The notes below the pieces were generated by a model that made no database searches, had not been told where the DNA came from, and was given only the letters and a program-made list of their open reading frames with translations. A DNA stretch of 64,000 nt from a virus, in IMG/VR virus record IMGVR_UViG_3300007734_000759, positions 62,001 through 126,000 of that record. One strand, written 5' to 3'. The position numbers and the translations under genes are program-made. Below are positions 19,901 to 27,372 of the stretch, one piece after another (positions within the stretch are counted from its first letter, which is position 1; each line of letters begins with the position of its first letter).

Positions 19901-20286
19901 TTAAAGCTCCAGGCTCAGTACCCCAAACAGTAGCCAATAAACCGCAAACAACAACAACATCAGGACTGACAGCGGCTCAAGCAGCGCAGAAGATAAAAGA
20001 GTTTGGTGAGGATACTTTGATCGTGACAAATAAAGCAAAAGTGCAGTTAATAGTTTCACAGTTGGATACGGAAAACTGGCCTGAGTACAAAGTAGGTAGT
20101 GTGTTTCAAACATATCAAAATAAGGGAGCTGTGGCTAGAGTGGATCTCGAAGGAGGTGATCTAACATCAACCATTAAACCGCTAGGCAACGATTACGTTC
20201 AATTCCCATTAGACGTAAGTGGAGATACTGACGCTATAGTAGTTAAGATTAAAGTCACCGACATTGATACAATAACAAAAGAGTAA
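16987..20286 (+). CDS. Baseplate hub protein with C-terminal cysteine-peptidase-like domain
   Basis: A 1099-residue protein. The N-terminal ~800 residues look like a hub: LEFGLRPMPGISSVSITSGP, LRFAEVKIKAWNRAQFEALD, LYMRIGYTVLIEFGHSNFYY. After a low-complexity linker (~residues 795-815, GTGGGAAPPPTNQ) comes a separate ~150-residue domain with Cys844 (RSRCARYTYNLAKSY), a Gly/Asp stretch (FNIGDVIIYYRG) and His929 (EKFHTQIYHKG), the order expected for a CHAP/NlpC-P60 amidase or endopeptidase. T4 gp5 carries a lysozyme in the same position; here the peptidoglycan cutter would be of another class. The last ~120 residues after ~960 form a further unrecognised domain. Catalysis is inferred, not proven. 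Confidence 0.7.
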   Translation: MPNIIGEGFRDFVVDQITRRERQYGLATRTNQNIAYQNSKTGWVCMASGVNVADVNFFKGSSYQGLNVGDNTLAKQYVLFNGTYNSFNQQTTTNADKIRTGINRANQKEGINRDGSILNEGAYGLGGLEFGLRPMPGISSVSITSGPRGSLRFAEVKIKAWNRAQFEALDALYMRIGYTVLIEFGHSNFYYNNGTYEENNPWTLTDSFLDGVNNLGSIKNEADTVEVVRAGKALGQYDVLAMIRHLREKSNGNYDALYGKVVNFNWSYQKDGSYDITVKVVSMGDVIEALKLNTMSTPRSLASGSTAQEGEAQAIENPTSAQLIESYSSKHDIGKMLNDVRLSIDQNGTDSPGYIRYVKYGVSKDSTGRTLVDAFRLGVLGSFPRYYIRLGSFLQWYQVAKMIVVKDDQPLLSIDYDTDSNLVYFAEGQRSTDPTICILSLEYPLIDGTKRVYAPGVEKYAENIKQGYGKIMNTYMNFEYLLTTLDAVQDSEGNVVLVDFLEKILSGICEATGNVNKLSVAIDEEENIIRIIDEVKLPGRDELIAKLNKGKAPKLALFTMYGFRTEGNGSGANRGSFVKDFNIQTGFSKETAAMIAIGAQANAQVVGEDATAFSAWSRGLVDRIEPSKLDKAVSPATGSFDETFKTDLVNYNKYLSEISNGNGTGAPTFNTNQISTWASFQRTYLQYKIGENARSKDVASNTIGFLPINLSLTMEGLSGMKVYQKFAVDSAFLPANYPTALEFIVKSIAHSIEGNQWTTTIESLVVPNSIPKTGEMGYLREVPSANGAQTGTGGGAAPPPTNQEQIIGTVPARGNDSQAAVNAIIAAANHVFGVPLSPETRSRCARYTYNLAKSYVEALANNITKPRGASEPAGGNANDASYRAALTKLGYSGTKIGNFRGSDLDAELRKSQFNIGDVIIYYRGSEKFHTQIYHKGYISKGFNWACDQKNNFGANFVYRRTHSNAIFEFWVFKAPGSVPQTVANKPQTTTTSGLTAAQAAQKIKEFGEDTLIVTNKAKVQLIVSQLDTENWPEYKVGSVFQTYQNKGAVARVDLEGGDLTSTIKPLGNDYVQFPLDVSGDTDAIVVKIKVTDIDTITKE

Positions 20287-20290
20287 CAAT

Positions 20291-21004
20291 ATGGCATACT
20301 ATCCACTATCGCAAATTAAAACAGGATTTTTCACAAACGGACAAGAGTATGTTTACAAAAATACAACTACTCTGTATGAAGGTCCTTATTGGAAAACCTC
20401 CAAAGGGGAGGTTTTTAGTGGACAAGGTCCTAATGACCCTACAACAGCGGAGCTTCAAATTAAACCACCTACTTTTGGTGAAAGTAATGAAGAATTAGGA
20501 TACATACCCGAAGGAGAGGCAGGGTACGGAACTAAGCAAGTAATTCGATTACCTTTCGGAGAGCCTGACTTCGATTTTAGTGGTAATGAGTTAACTTCTA
20601 AATCAAAAGCTCCATATATAGGAGAGATGGTAGAGACGTATTTGAATATAACAAAACAAGACATAAATAATCTACCAATTATAGACATGCCTATATACAA
20701 CTCCAAACCCCCTACAGAAAAGGACTATGCAGTAGGAGAGTTTCGCAGGTACTTTTGTAAAAAAAACAATGAAGTGCTATATTTAGAGATAGATAAAAAC
20801 ACATACGACGCACTGGAATCAAAAACTCCAACAAGTGCGTGGACACTATACACACCATTCAACATTTCTTGGCAAATTACAGGAGATAGGGAAAGCACTT
20901 ATAGAACTAATAAAAACATTACCGAATTAGAAATTTCAAGAAAAAACTTAAAATCATTTGCAGAATATCTCAAAAATGATTATCTTAAATATTACAGAGG
21001 GTAG
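20291..21004 (+). CDS. Hypothetical baseplate-associated protein
   Basis: A 237-residue protein starting MAYYPLSQIKTGFFTNGQEY with YKNTTTLYEGPYWKTSKGEV, a Gly/Tyr-rich start typical of T4-like virion genes of unknown function that follow the hub. No enzymatic motif. Four nt after the hub stop, so part of the same unit. A structural or baseplate-assembly role is likely from position alone. Confidence 0.65.
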   Translation: MAYYPLSQIKTGFFTNGQEYVYKNTTTLYEGPYWKTSKGEVFSGQGPNDPTTAELQIKPPTFGESNEELGYIPEGEAGYGTKQVIRLPFGEPDFDFSGNELTSKSKAPYIGEMVETYLNITKQDINNLPIIDMPIYNSKPPTEKDYAVGEFRRYFCKKNNEVLYLEIDKNTYDALESKTPTSAWTLYTPFNISWQITGDRESTYRTNKNITELEISRKNLKSFAEYLKNDYLKYYRG

Positions 21005-21021
21005 TATGAAAGATAAAGGTT

Positions 21022-22302
21022 ATGTTTTGGTTAGTTGAGACAAAAGAGCAACTACAACAGCTTCCACATAGTGAGGAGATATTTGTAGAGTTGGTTCTTT
21101 ACCACGATAGGCTACATCCTGCATTAAATTGTATTAGCTGCATCTACGTTAGAGGTATTGAGCAAAGTAAAGGTTTTATGCTTGCCTTATCTCACAACGA
21201 GGCTCTACCTTTACAATACGAAGATGTAGTTGAAGCATTATCTAAATACAAAACAATCTTCGTAAGAGATAAGAAGCAATTCCTATACTTCTTCAATCTA
21301 AAGGGAGTTAAGGACATCAACCTAATCCAGCAAATAAAAGTAGATTGCACTACTCCAACTCACGAAATCCTATACAGAAAGAACCATCAATTAGATTACA
21401 TCAATACTTTTATTCCAATTGGTAAGCATTACGAGAGGTGTGAGGAGATATACAATAAGGTTACACCGGCTTTTACAAGTGATATACCCGACCATTTTAA
21501 GTTCTACAACAACGATGCCACTAAGGTATTTTGGTACATTGAAAAGCAAGGTATTCACGTAACACATCCTGAGGATTGCCTTGATTTACAAAACCCACAA
21601 TACTCGATTGGAGACGATAGGATATACACTCATTACAACCTATATACAACTACAACAAGACCGTCTAATGCTTTCAATGGAGTAAACTTTGCAGGTCTCA
21701 ACAAAGAAGACGGAACAAGAAAGTTCATAACACCTCAAAACGATTTCCTACTTGAGATAGACATTAATGGATATCATCCAACCTTAATTGCAAACGTAAT
21801 TGGGTATAATTTAGGATCAGATGGTGTTTATGAGCACTTTGCTCGAGTTTTAGATGTAGAGGTTAGCGAAGCAAAGGAGCTAATGTTCAGACAATTGTAC
21901 GGAGGTATTTCAAAAGAATATACTCACCTAGAGTATTTCAAAGAAGTAGATAGACTGATAAACGATCTATGGAACGACTATAGAAGTGAAGGATATGTAA
22001 AATGTCTAGTATCAGATTATAAATTCGATGGATACAATATAGAAAATATTAATAAACAGAAATTATTTAATTATTATATCCAAAACTTGGAAACAAGTAA
22101 TAATATTCGTATATTAAAAGAGATATTGCCACTACTAACAGGTAAAACTAAGCTAATACTATATACGTATGATGCTTTTTTGTTTGATGTTAGCAAGGAG
22201 GAAAAGCAAATGATTCAACAAATAGTAGATACTTTTACGCAACACAACCTAAAAATTAAAATGAGTTATGGAGGAAATTACGATTCCCTACGCAGATTGT
22301 GA
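21022..22302 (+). CDS. Exonuclease-less, divergent family A DNA polymerase-like protein
   Basis: A 426-residue protein with the three family A palm motifs in order. Motif A: EIDINGYHPTLIA with Asp247 (usual DYSQIELR; the steric-gate Glu position is His). Motif B: AKELMFRQLYGG with Lys285 and Tyr293 (usual AKAINFGLIYG). Motif C: YTYDAFLFDV with Asp384 (usual HDE; His is Tyr, Glu is Ala). The N-terminal ~150 residues may be a degenerate exonuclease fold without DEDD residues. Both metal-binding Asp are kept, so it may be active, but with altered sugar selection. It lies at the end of the virion module, far from the full-length polymerase at 39.9 kb. Could be a repair, translesion or primer-type polymerase. 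Confidence 0.75.
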   Translation: MFWLVETKEQLQQLPHSEEIFVELVLYHDRLHPALNCISCIYVRGIEQSKGFMLALSHNEALPLQYEDVVEALSKYKTIFVRDKKQFLYFFNLKGVKDINLIQQIKVDCTTPTHEILYRKNHQLDYINTFIPIGKHYERCEEIYNKVTPAFTSDIPDHFKFYNNDATKVFWYIEKQGIHVTHPEDCLDLQNPQYSIGDDRIYTHYNLYTTTTRPSNAFNGVNFAGLNKEDGTRKFITPQNDFLLEIDINGYHPTLIANVIGYNLGSDGVYEHFARVLDVEVSEAKELMFRQLYGGISKEYTHLEYFKEVDRLINDLWNDYRSEGYVKCLVSDYKFDGYNIENINKQKLFNYYIQNLETSNNIRILKEILPLLTGKTKLILYTYDAFLFDVSKEEKQMIQQIVDTFTQHNLKIKMSYGGNYDSLRRL

Positions 22303-22729
22303 TATTTATACCGAGAATAATTTCGGTAATCTAAATTTTAAGGACTTGAATAATAAATTGTTTTGTACTTTTACTAAGAAAGAGTACGTCGACGATCTTC
22401 TTAATACATTAACGTCCAAGTACACAATCATGTATAATAAAATCTTCGTTTTGCAAAGCAACAACGGAGAATATGTGTGCACTTATAATGTCGACAATGG
22501 CAACATCAACGATCTACCTGGAAATACTATATTGGTACATCGTAAGAAAGAATCAAATACACTATACACTATCAATGCTCTAAACGAGTTAATCAAACAA
22601 CTCAACAACGGAATTGTAGATACAAGTTTCAAAGTAGAATGGAATCACTACAGAAACACAATCCTACTAACCCAGCAGAACGAGCTCAAGCAACTCAAAA
22701 CTAAAATCTTTAAAATAGTTGAGCTATAA
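22268..22729 (+). CDS. Hypothetical protein upstream of ssDNA-binding protein
   Basis: A 153-residue protein with mixed alpha/beta character; no family recognised. ATG at 22268 overlaps the end of the polymerase-like gene by 35 nt, and a GATATTTAT word (22301) lies inside the overlap, so a shorter start further down is possible, but no ATG occurs until 22431. Segments LFCTFTKKEYVDDLLNTLTS and TLYTINALNELIKQLN are the best ordered. Placed between the small polymerase and gp32, it may take part in replication or in its regulation. Confidence 0.6.
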   Translation: MEEITIPYADCDIYTENNFGNLNFKDLNNKLFCTFTKKEYVDDLLNTLTSKYTIMYNKIFVLQSNNGEYVCTYNVDNGNINDLPGNTILVHRKKESNTLYTINALNELIKQLNNGIVDTSFKVEWNHYRNTILLTQQNELKQLKTKIFKIVEL

Positions 22730-22730
22730 G

Positions 22731-22761
22731 TTGCTTTTACCACAAAAATTAGTTATCTTAA
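22731..22761 (+). promoter_or_regulatory. Host-type promoter for gp32/uvsX
   Basis: TTG (22731-22733), 20 nt, TATCTTAA (22754-22761); ATG of the SSB gene follows 18 nt later at 22780. Confidence 0.75.
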
Positions 22762-22779
22762 AATAAAACTTTAATTGTT

Positions 22780-23625
22780 ATGGATTTAAACGCTATTAAA
22801 AACAAACTAGCAAGTTTGCAAAGTAAGCAAAATGGTGGAAGTCGCAAAGATTATGCGGATATCTACTGGAGACCGGAGATCGGTAAACACAATGTACGTA
22901 TTGTTCCTTCTAAGTTCGACAAGAAGAACCCATTTAAGGAGTTGTACATTCACTACGGAATCGACAAACCAGTAATGATTTCTCCTACTAACTTTGGTGA
23001 AAAAGACCCAATTGTTGAATTTGCAAAGCAATTACGTCAGACAACTGACAAAGAAAACTGGTCACTAGCAGGTAAACTTAATCCTAAAATGCGTGTATTC
23101 GTTCCTGTAATCGTACGTGGAGAAGAAGCAAAGGGAGTTCGCTTGTGGCAGTTCGGTAAAGAAGTATATACTGAGTTGTTGGCTATGGCTGACGATGATG
23201 ATATCGGAGATTACACAGACATTGCTGAAGGACGTGACTTTACCGTAGAAGTAACTAAGGGTAATCCTTACAATAAGACTTCTATTCGTCCTAAGACAAA
23301 ACAAACTGCTTTGCACGATGATGCTGAGGTAGTTAAGAAGTGGTTGGAAGAACAGCCAAATCCAACTGAAGCATTCAAACGCTACACCTTTGATGAAATG
23401 AAGGAAGCTTTGCAAAAATGGTTGAGTCCTGAATCTAAGGAAGATGAGATCATCGATGATGAGAAATCAACTACCGAGGAGGAAGATGGAGACTTACCAT
23501 GGGAGCAGAATCCACCTGTAGAGCAGAAAGCTGCTAAAAGCTCGAAGCCAATCTACAGCTTGGAAGCTAAACCTAAGCAAAGTGCTGAATCAAAGTTTGA
23601 TAGTTTGTTTGATGATGAAGACTAA
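22780..23625 (+). CDS. Single-stranded DNA-binding protein, gp32-like
   Basis: A 281-residue gp32-type SSB. N-terminal basic segment MDLNAIKNKLASLQSKQ resembles the cooperativity (LAST) region; the OB core includes YWRPEIGKHNVRIVPSKFDK and RVFVPVIVRGEEAKGVRLWQ followed by FGKEVYTELL; the C-terminus is strongly acidic and ends FDSLFDDED, the partner-recruiting tail. It coats ssDNA and loads replication and recombination proteins. No cysteine occurs anywhere, so the zinc-binding subdomain of T4 gp32 is absent or metal-free. The stop overlaps the ATG of uvsX (TAATGG). Confidence 0.9.
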   Translation: MDLNAIKNKLASLQSKQNGGSRKDYADIYWRPEIGKHNVRIVPSKFDKKNPFKELYIHYGIDKPVMISPTNFGEKDPIVEFAKQLRQTTDKENWSLAGKLNPKMRVFVPVIVRGEEAKGVRLWQFGKEVYTELLAMADDDDIGDYTDIAEGRDFTVEVTKGNPYNKTSIRPKTKQTALHDDAEVVKKWLEEQPNPTEAFKRYTFDEMKEALQKWLSPESKEDEIIDDEKSTTEEEDGDLPWEQNPPVEQKAAKSSKPIYSLEAKPKQSAESKFDSLFDDED

Positions 23626-24695
23626 TGGCTAAGAAATCTTTAACACAAGCAGTATCACAAGAACTAAAAGGAGCTTTCTCCTTGGAGAAATTCAAGGAGA
23701 AGAAGCTTCTCAGTTCAAGTGTTAAGTTCAAACCACAAAGATGGATTGCACTATCAGAAGCTTTTCAAGAAACAACATCTATTCCAGGAATCCCTCAAGG
23801 ACATATTGTACTTCTAAGAGGTCACTCCGATACAGGAAAGACAACAGCCCTACTAGAAGCAGCAATCTCAGCTCAGAAAGCTGGAGTACTTCCGGTATTT
23901 ATCATCACAGAGATGAAATGGAACTGGGAGCATGCTATCCAAATGGGATTAGAAGTAGAGCCAGTAGTTGACGAAGACACAGGTGAGATTCTAGATTACA
24001 GAGGGTTCTTCATCTATGTTGACAGAGAAACTCTACAGTCTATTGAAGATGTAGCAGCATTTATCTTAGATCTTTTAGATGAGCAGAAGAAAGGTAACCT
24101 ACCACACGATCTACTATTCCTATGGGATTCGATTGGATCAGTGCCATGTGAACTTTCAATCAAATCTAACAAGAACAACAACGAATGGAATGCAGGAGCG
24201 ATGTCAACACAATTCGGTAATGGCGTAAACCAAAAGATTGTGATGTCTCGTAAAGAATCTTCCAAGTACACCAACACATTGGTTTGTATTAACAAAGTAT
24301 GGACTCAGAAACCTGAATCACCAATGGGACAACCTAAGTTGATGAATAAGGGTGGATTTGCAATGTGGTACGATGCAACGTTCGTAGTTACGTTTGGAAA
24401 CATTACTAACGCAGGAACTTCTAAGATCAAAGCAATCAAAGGAGGTCAGCAGGTAGAGTTCGCTAAGAGAACCAACGTTCAGATTGACAAGAACCACATC
24501 AACGGGATTACAACTCGAGGTAAGATCATTATGACTCCACACGGCTTTATTGTTGATGAAGAAAAAGCTCTGAAGAAGTACAAAGATGAACATTCTGATG
24601 AATGGAGCAGAATCTTAGGTGGAGGGGACTTCGACGTAATCGAAGAGAAAGACGAACCAGAATCTACAAACTTCTTTGAAAACGAACCTGATTAA
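23625..24695 (+). CDS. uvsX: UvsX/RecA-like recombinase
   Basis: A 356-residue RecA-fold strand-exchange protein. Walker A is GHSDTGKTT at residues 66-74; Walker B is HDLLFLWDSIGSVP; a conserved NKVWTQKP and KGGQQVEFAKRTN segment follows, and the C-terminus is acidic. Together with gp32-like SSB it drives recombination-dependent replication and repair, as UvsX does in T4. One-base overlap with the SSB gene indicates coupled translation. No UvsY or UvsW is seen in this window. Confidence 0.9.
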   Translation: MAKKSLTQAVSQELKGAFSLEKFKEKKLLSSSVKFKPQRWIALSEAFQETTSIPGIPQGHIVLLRGHSDTGKTTALLEAAISAQKAGVLPVFIITEMKWNWEHAIQMGLEVEPVVDEDTGEILDYRGFFIYVDRETLQSIEDVAAFILDLLDEQKKGNLPHDLLFLWDSIGSVPCELSIKSNKNNNEWNAGAMSTQFGNGVNQKIVMSRKESSKYTNTLVCINKVWTQKPESPMGQPKLMNKGGFAMWYDATFVVTFGNITNAGTSKIKAIKGGQQVEFAKRTNVQIDKNHINGITTRGKIIMTPHGFIVDEEKALKKYKDEHSDEWSRILGGGDFDVIEEKDEPESTNFFENEPD

Positions 24696-24740
24696 TCAAT
24701 AAAAGCTTGCTATAGTGGAGAGTGTTGGATAAATGTAGAT

Positions 24741-24756
24741 ATATTTATTTATAAAG
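24741..24756 (+). promoter_or_regulatory. ATATTTAT-type candidate promoter motif
   Basis: ATATTTATTTATAAAG lies in the 67-nt gap after uvsX, about 14 nt before ATG 24763; extended ATTTATnATAAA-like form. Confidence 0.35.
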
Positions 24757-24762
24757 TATTGT

Positions 24763-25626
24763 ATGAACAATTTCGATTTGAGAAGATATCTTATTGAAAA
24801 TAAATTAACACGAAATTCTAGAGTATTAAAAGAATCTACCAAACCACAATACTCTCCACAGAAAGCTGCGAAAGCAGCAAATACAGATAATCCATATTCC
24901 GATAGACTACTACAAGCAATCGACCGCATCGATAGTAAGTATGGCTTGATGGAGAGGTTAATATTAGAAGTATCTTTTGAACAACTCAAAGCAGATTTTG
25001 TAGATAGTGGAAAGCTTACACAAGAGGTATTTGATGAAATTGTAGATGCTGCAGGTGGAAAAAAAGAAGTGGAGATGAAAGATGGAAAACCAGAGGAGAA
25101 GATAGTAGGTGGAAAATCAGCTTACGCTACATGGCTAGCTAAGAAAGTAGCTGATCGTGTTATAAAACCTAACGTCGTAGACAGCTTTAAACAATACTTC
25201 TCTATATTCGACAGGCATAGAACGGAGTTCGAAAAGCAAGACTTAAATCAATACAAAACAAAAGAAGATGTATCCACATTGGTAAGAAAGGCAAAAAAGA
25301 TTGCAAGGGCGATAGCAAAAGATCCATCTAAGGAAAAAGGAGTATCTCAGGAAGCCAAATACAAACAATACTTAATAGGTACCGTGGATGGATTTAATGT
25401 TTACAAAATACCACAAGGAGCCACAAACCTGTATGGAATGAACTGCGAGCTAGGTAAAGGAACAGAGTGGTGCACTGCTACTGAGAAAACAAAATTCCAT
25501 TTTAACCATTATGTTAAAAAAGGACCGCTATATGTGTTTATAAAACCGAACTCGAACGAGAAGTATCAATTTGCGTACGAAAGTGACGAGTACAGAGATA
25601 AGGACGACAAACGCTTACTTTGGTAA
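24763..25626 (+). CDS. WCTA-motif protein with leader peptide, possibly 5' half of a split gene
   Basis: A 287-residue protein. The start MNNFDLRRYLIENKL is an amphipathic leader ending around VLKES, of the type seen on several proteins here. The C-terminal part has GMNCELGKGTEWCTATEKTK, then KGPLYVFIKP and KYQFAYESDEY, a domain found in phage and bacterial proteins that often continue into LRR-like repeats. Those repeats follow here as the next gene, in the same reading frame, separated only by one TAA and 18 nt with no other stop. It may therefore be one gene interrupted by a nonsense codon, or two proteins working together. Function unknown. Confidence 0.6.
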   Translation: MNNFDLRRYLIENKLTRNSRVLKESTKPQYSPQKAAKAANTDNPYSDRLLQAIDRIDSKYGLMERLILEVSFEQLKADFVDSGKLTQEVFDEIVDAAGGKKEVEMKDGKPEEKIVGGKSAYATWLAKKVADRVIKPNVVDSFKQYFSIFDRHRTEFEKQDLNQYKTKEDVSTLVRKAKKIARAIAKDPSKEKGVSQEAKYKQYLIGTVDGFNVYKIPQGATNLYGMNCELGKGTEWCTATEKTKFHFNHYVKKGPLYVFIKPNSNEKYQFAYESDEYRDKDDKRLLW

Positions 25627-25644
25627 GTTAAACAATCACACATT

Positions 25645-26232
25645 ATGACAAACATATACAACTTATTTAAGTTCTTAGAAAAAACCGAAGGACGACCAAT
25701 TCCTCAGGCGGCAGAGCTGCTATATGGAGAACATAAACCAGGAGAGGACATCATATATGAACCAGAAACAGGAGGATTGTTGTTAGATTACTCAGTCTCT
25801 GTAAATCTTCCGGATAACCTTACAATAAAGGGCGATTTAACGATTGAAAATAGTAAAGACATCACAACTTTGCCAAAAAACCTAACAGTAACAGGAAATT
25901 TGAAAATATGGAACACAGGAATATCAGACTGGCCTGAAGGTCTAACAGTAGGGCGTAGCATAACCTTTGCAATGTCTCCTCTAGAACAAATACCTGATAA
26001 CCTAACAGTAAACGGACATTTATTCATCAGAGGAAGTAGTGTAAAGGAGTTACCTAAGGGGTTACACGTAAAAGATCTATTAAATATTGCGAAAACGGAA
26101 ATAGAAACTCTTCCTGCAGATCTTAAAGTGGATGAGGATTTGTTAGCCGGAGAGACCCTACTAGCGGAGAAGTATACAGAAGAACAAATCAGACAAATGT
26201 GTCCAGGAATACGAGGTTCGATTTATTTATAA
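25645..26232 (+). CDS. Leucine-rich-repeat-like protein
   Basis: A 195-residue protein whose residues ~50-175 are repeats of about 22-24 residues with the pattern LPxNLTVxGxLxIxxTxIxxLP (for example LPDNLTIKGDLTIENSKDIT, LPKNLTVTGNLKIWNTGISD, IPDNLTVNGHLFIRGSSVKE, LPADLKVDEDLLAGETLLAE). This is a bacterial/phage LRR solenoid, usually a protein-binding surface. It is in frame with the preceding gene. C-terminus ends GIRGSIYL within an ATTTATTTAT stretch, just before a terminator. Confidence 0.75.
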   Translation: MTNIYNLFKFLEKTEGRPIPQAAELLYGEHKPGEDIIYEPETGGLLLDYSVSVNLPDNLTIKGDLTIENSKDITTLPKNLTVTGNLKIWNTGISDWPEGLTVGRSITFAMSPLEQIPDNLTVNGHLFIRGSSVKELPKGLHVKDLLNIAKTEIETLPADLKVDEDLLAGETLLAEKYTEEQIRQMCPGIRGSIYL

Positions 26233-26247
26233 TAAAACACAATAAGA

Positions 26248-26270
26248 CCCTTGCCTAGCAAGGGTTTTTT
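26248..26270 (+). terminator. Intrinsic terminator after LRR gene
   Basis: CCCTTGC (26248-26254), loop CTA, GCAAGGG (26258-26264), then TTTTTT (26265-26270). The left arm contains the TTG used by the next promoter. Confidence 0.9.
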
Positions 26271-26281
26271 AGTTATATTAA
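26251..26281 (+). promoter_or_regulatory. Host-type promoter embedded in terminator
   Basis: TTG (26251-26253) in the terminator stem, 20 nt, TATATTAA (26274-26281). The ATG at 26287 starts 5 nt after the -7 element, so the transcript would be leaderless or nearly so. Confidence 0.75.
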
Positions 26282-26286
26282 GGTAT

Positions 26287-27333
26287 ATGAAACCAGATTT
26301 TAAATCAATGCTTGATAACCTTGTGGAGGAAGAAGCAAAGGCTGTGAAGCAATCAACCTTCCATAAACACTCACGAACAATGTTCGTAGATGGCTTGAAT
26401 CTTTTCTTTCGCAACTTCGCTACTTTGAATTACATTAACCAAGATGGAGTGCATATTGGAGGGTTAGCAGGTTTTCTTAGATCATTAGGAACTTTAATTA
26501 AAGTAATACAACCAACTTCTGTCTATTTGATATTCGACGGTATGGGTTCTTCCACTAACAGGAAGAACCTTATACCCGAGTATAAATCAGGTCGAGGAGT
26601 CACAAGGATGACCAACTGGGATATTTTTGACTCAATTGAAGATGAGGATGAAGCAAAGTATGGACAGATTGCAAGATTAGTACACTACCTCAAATGTTTA
26701 CCAGTTACTGTAATATCAATAGATAAAGCAGAGGCAGATGACGTTATTGCATACTTAGCAAAAAAGGTAACACAATCAACACCACAATCCAAAGCATTCA
26801 TTGTTTCATCAGATAAAGACTACTTACAATTAGTAAATGACGAGATTACTGTTTATAGACCTACTGAGAAAGATTTTTACACATACGCTACAGTTGTGGA
26901 TAAAATGGGAGTCCTTCCTGAGAACTTTATTCTTCTAAAAACATTAACTGGAGACAATTCAGATTCGGTAAAAGGAATTAAAGGAATGGGAGCAAAGACT
27001 GCTATTAAGTTATTTCCACAGTTGAAGACTGAACCTATTACATTTAACGATCTGATTACAATAGCTGAAAGCAAGTATAAAGATAACGTACTGTACTCTC
27101 GATTGATATTCGAAGAAGACCAGCTACGTAAGACACATAAGATTATGGATTTACATAATCCAATCTTAGATGAGAGTCAGATTGAACTAATTAATGAACT
27201 AGCAAGCGCACCAACTCCAAAACTAAGACCAGGAGAGTTTTTGAAAATGTACCATGAGGATGGTTTAGGACATATCCTAAAAGCACCTAATTACTGGATT
27301 GCTGAAACTTTTTCTACGATAAAAGGTTTCTAA
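26287..27333 (+). CDS. 5'-3' exonuclease / RNase H (FEN family)
   Basis: A 348-residue FEN-type nuclease corresponding to T4 RNase H, which removes RNA primers and 5' flaps. Metal-binding landmarks: FVDGLNLFFRN (Asp35), LIFDGMGSSTNRKNLIPEYK, the paired acids in KAEADDVIAYLAKK, FIVSSDKDYLQLV, and the helix-hairpin-helix GIKGMGAKTAIKLFP preceded by LTGDNSDSVK. ATG 26287 was chosen because it is the first after the promoter; an upstream in-frame start at 26251 would lie inside the terminator stem. Possibly leaderless mRNA. Confidence 0.9.
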   Translation: MKPDFKSMLDNLVEEEAKAVKQSTFHKHSRTMFVDGLNLFFRNFATLNYINQDGVHIGGLAGFLRSLGTLIKVIQPTSVYLIFDGMGSSTNRKNLIPEYKSGRGVTRMTNWDIFDSIEDEDEAKYGQIARLVHYLKCLPVTVISIDKAEADDVIAYLAKKVTQSTPQSKAFIVSSDKDYLQLVNDEITVYRPTEKDFYTYATVVDKMGVLPENFILLKTLTGDNSDSVKGIKGMGAKTAIKLFPQLKTEPITFNDLITIAESKYKDNVLYSRLIFEEDQLRKTHKIMDLHNPILDESQIELINELASAPTPKLRPGEFLKMYHEDGLGHILKAPNYWIAETFSTIKGF

Positions 27334-27372
27334 TCCAAAAAAGTTTCGTATATTATATAAAAGGTTATTACA

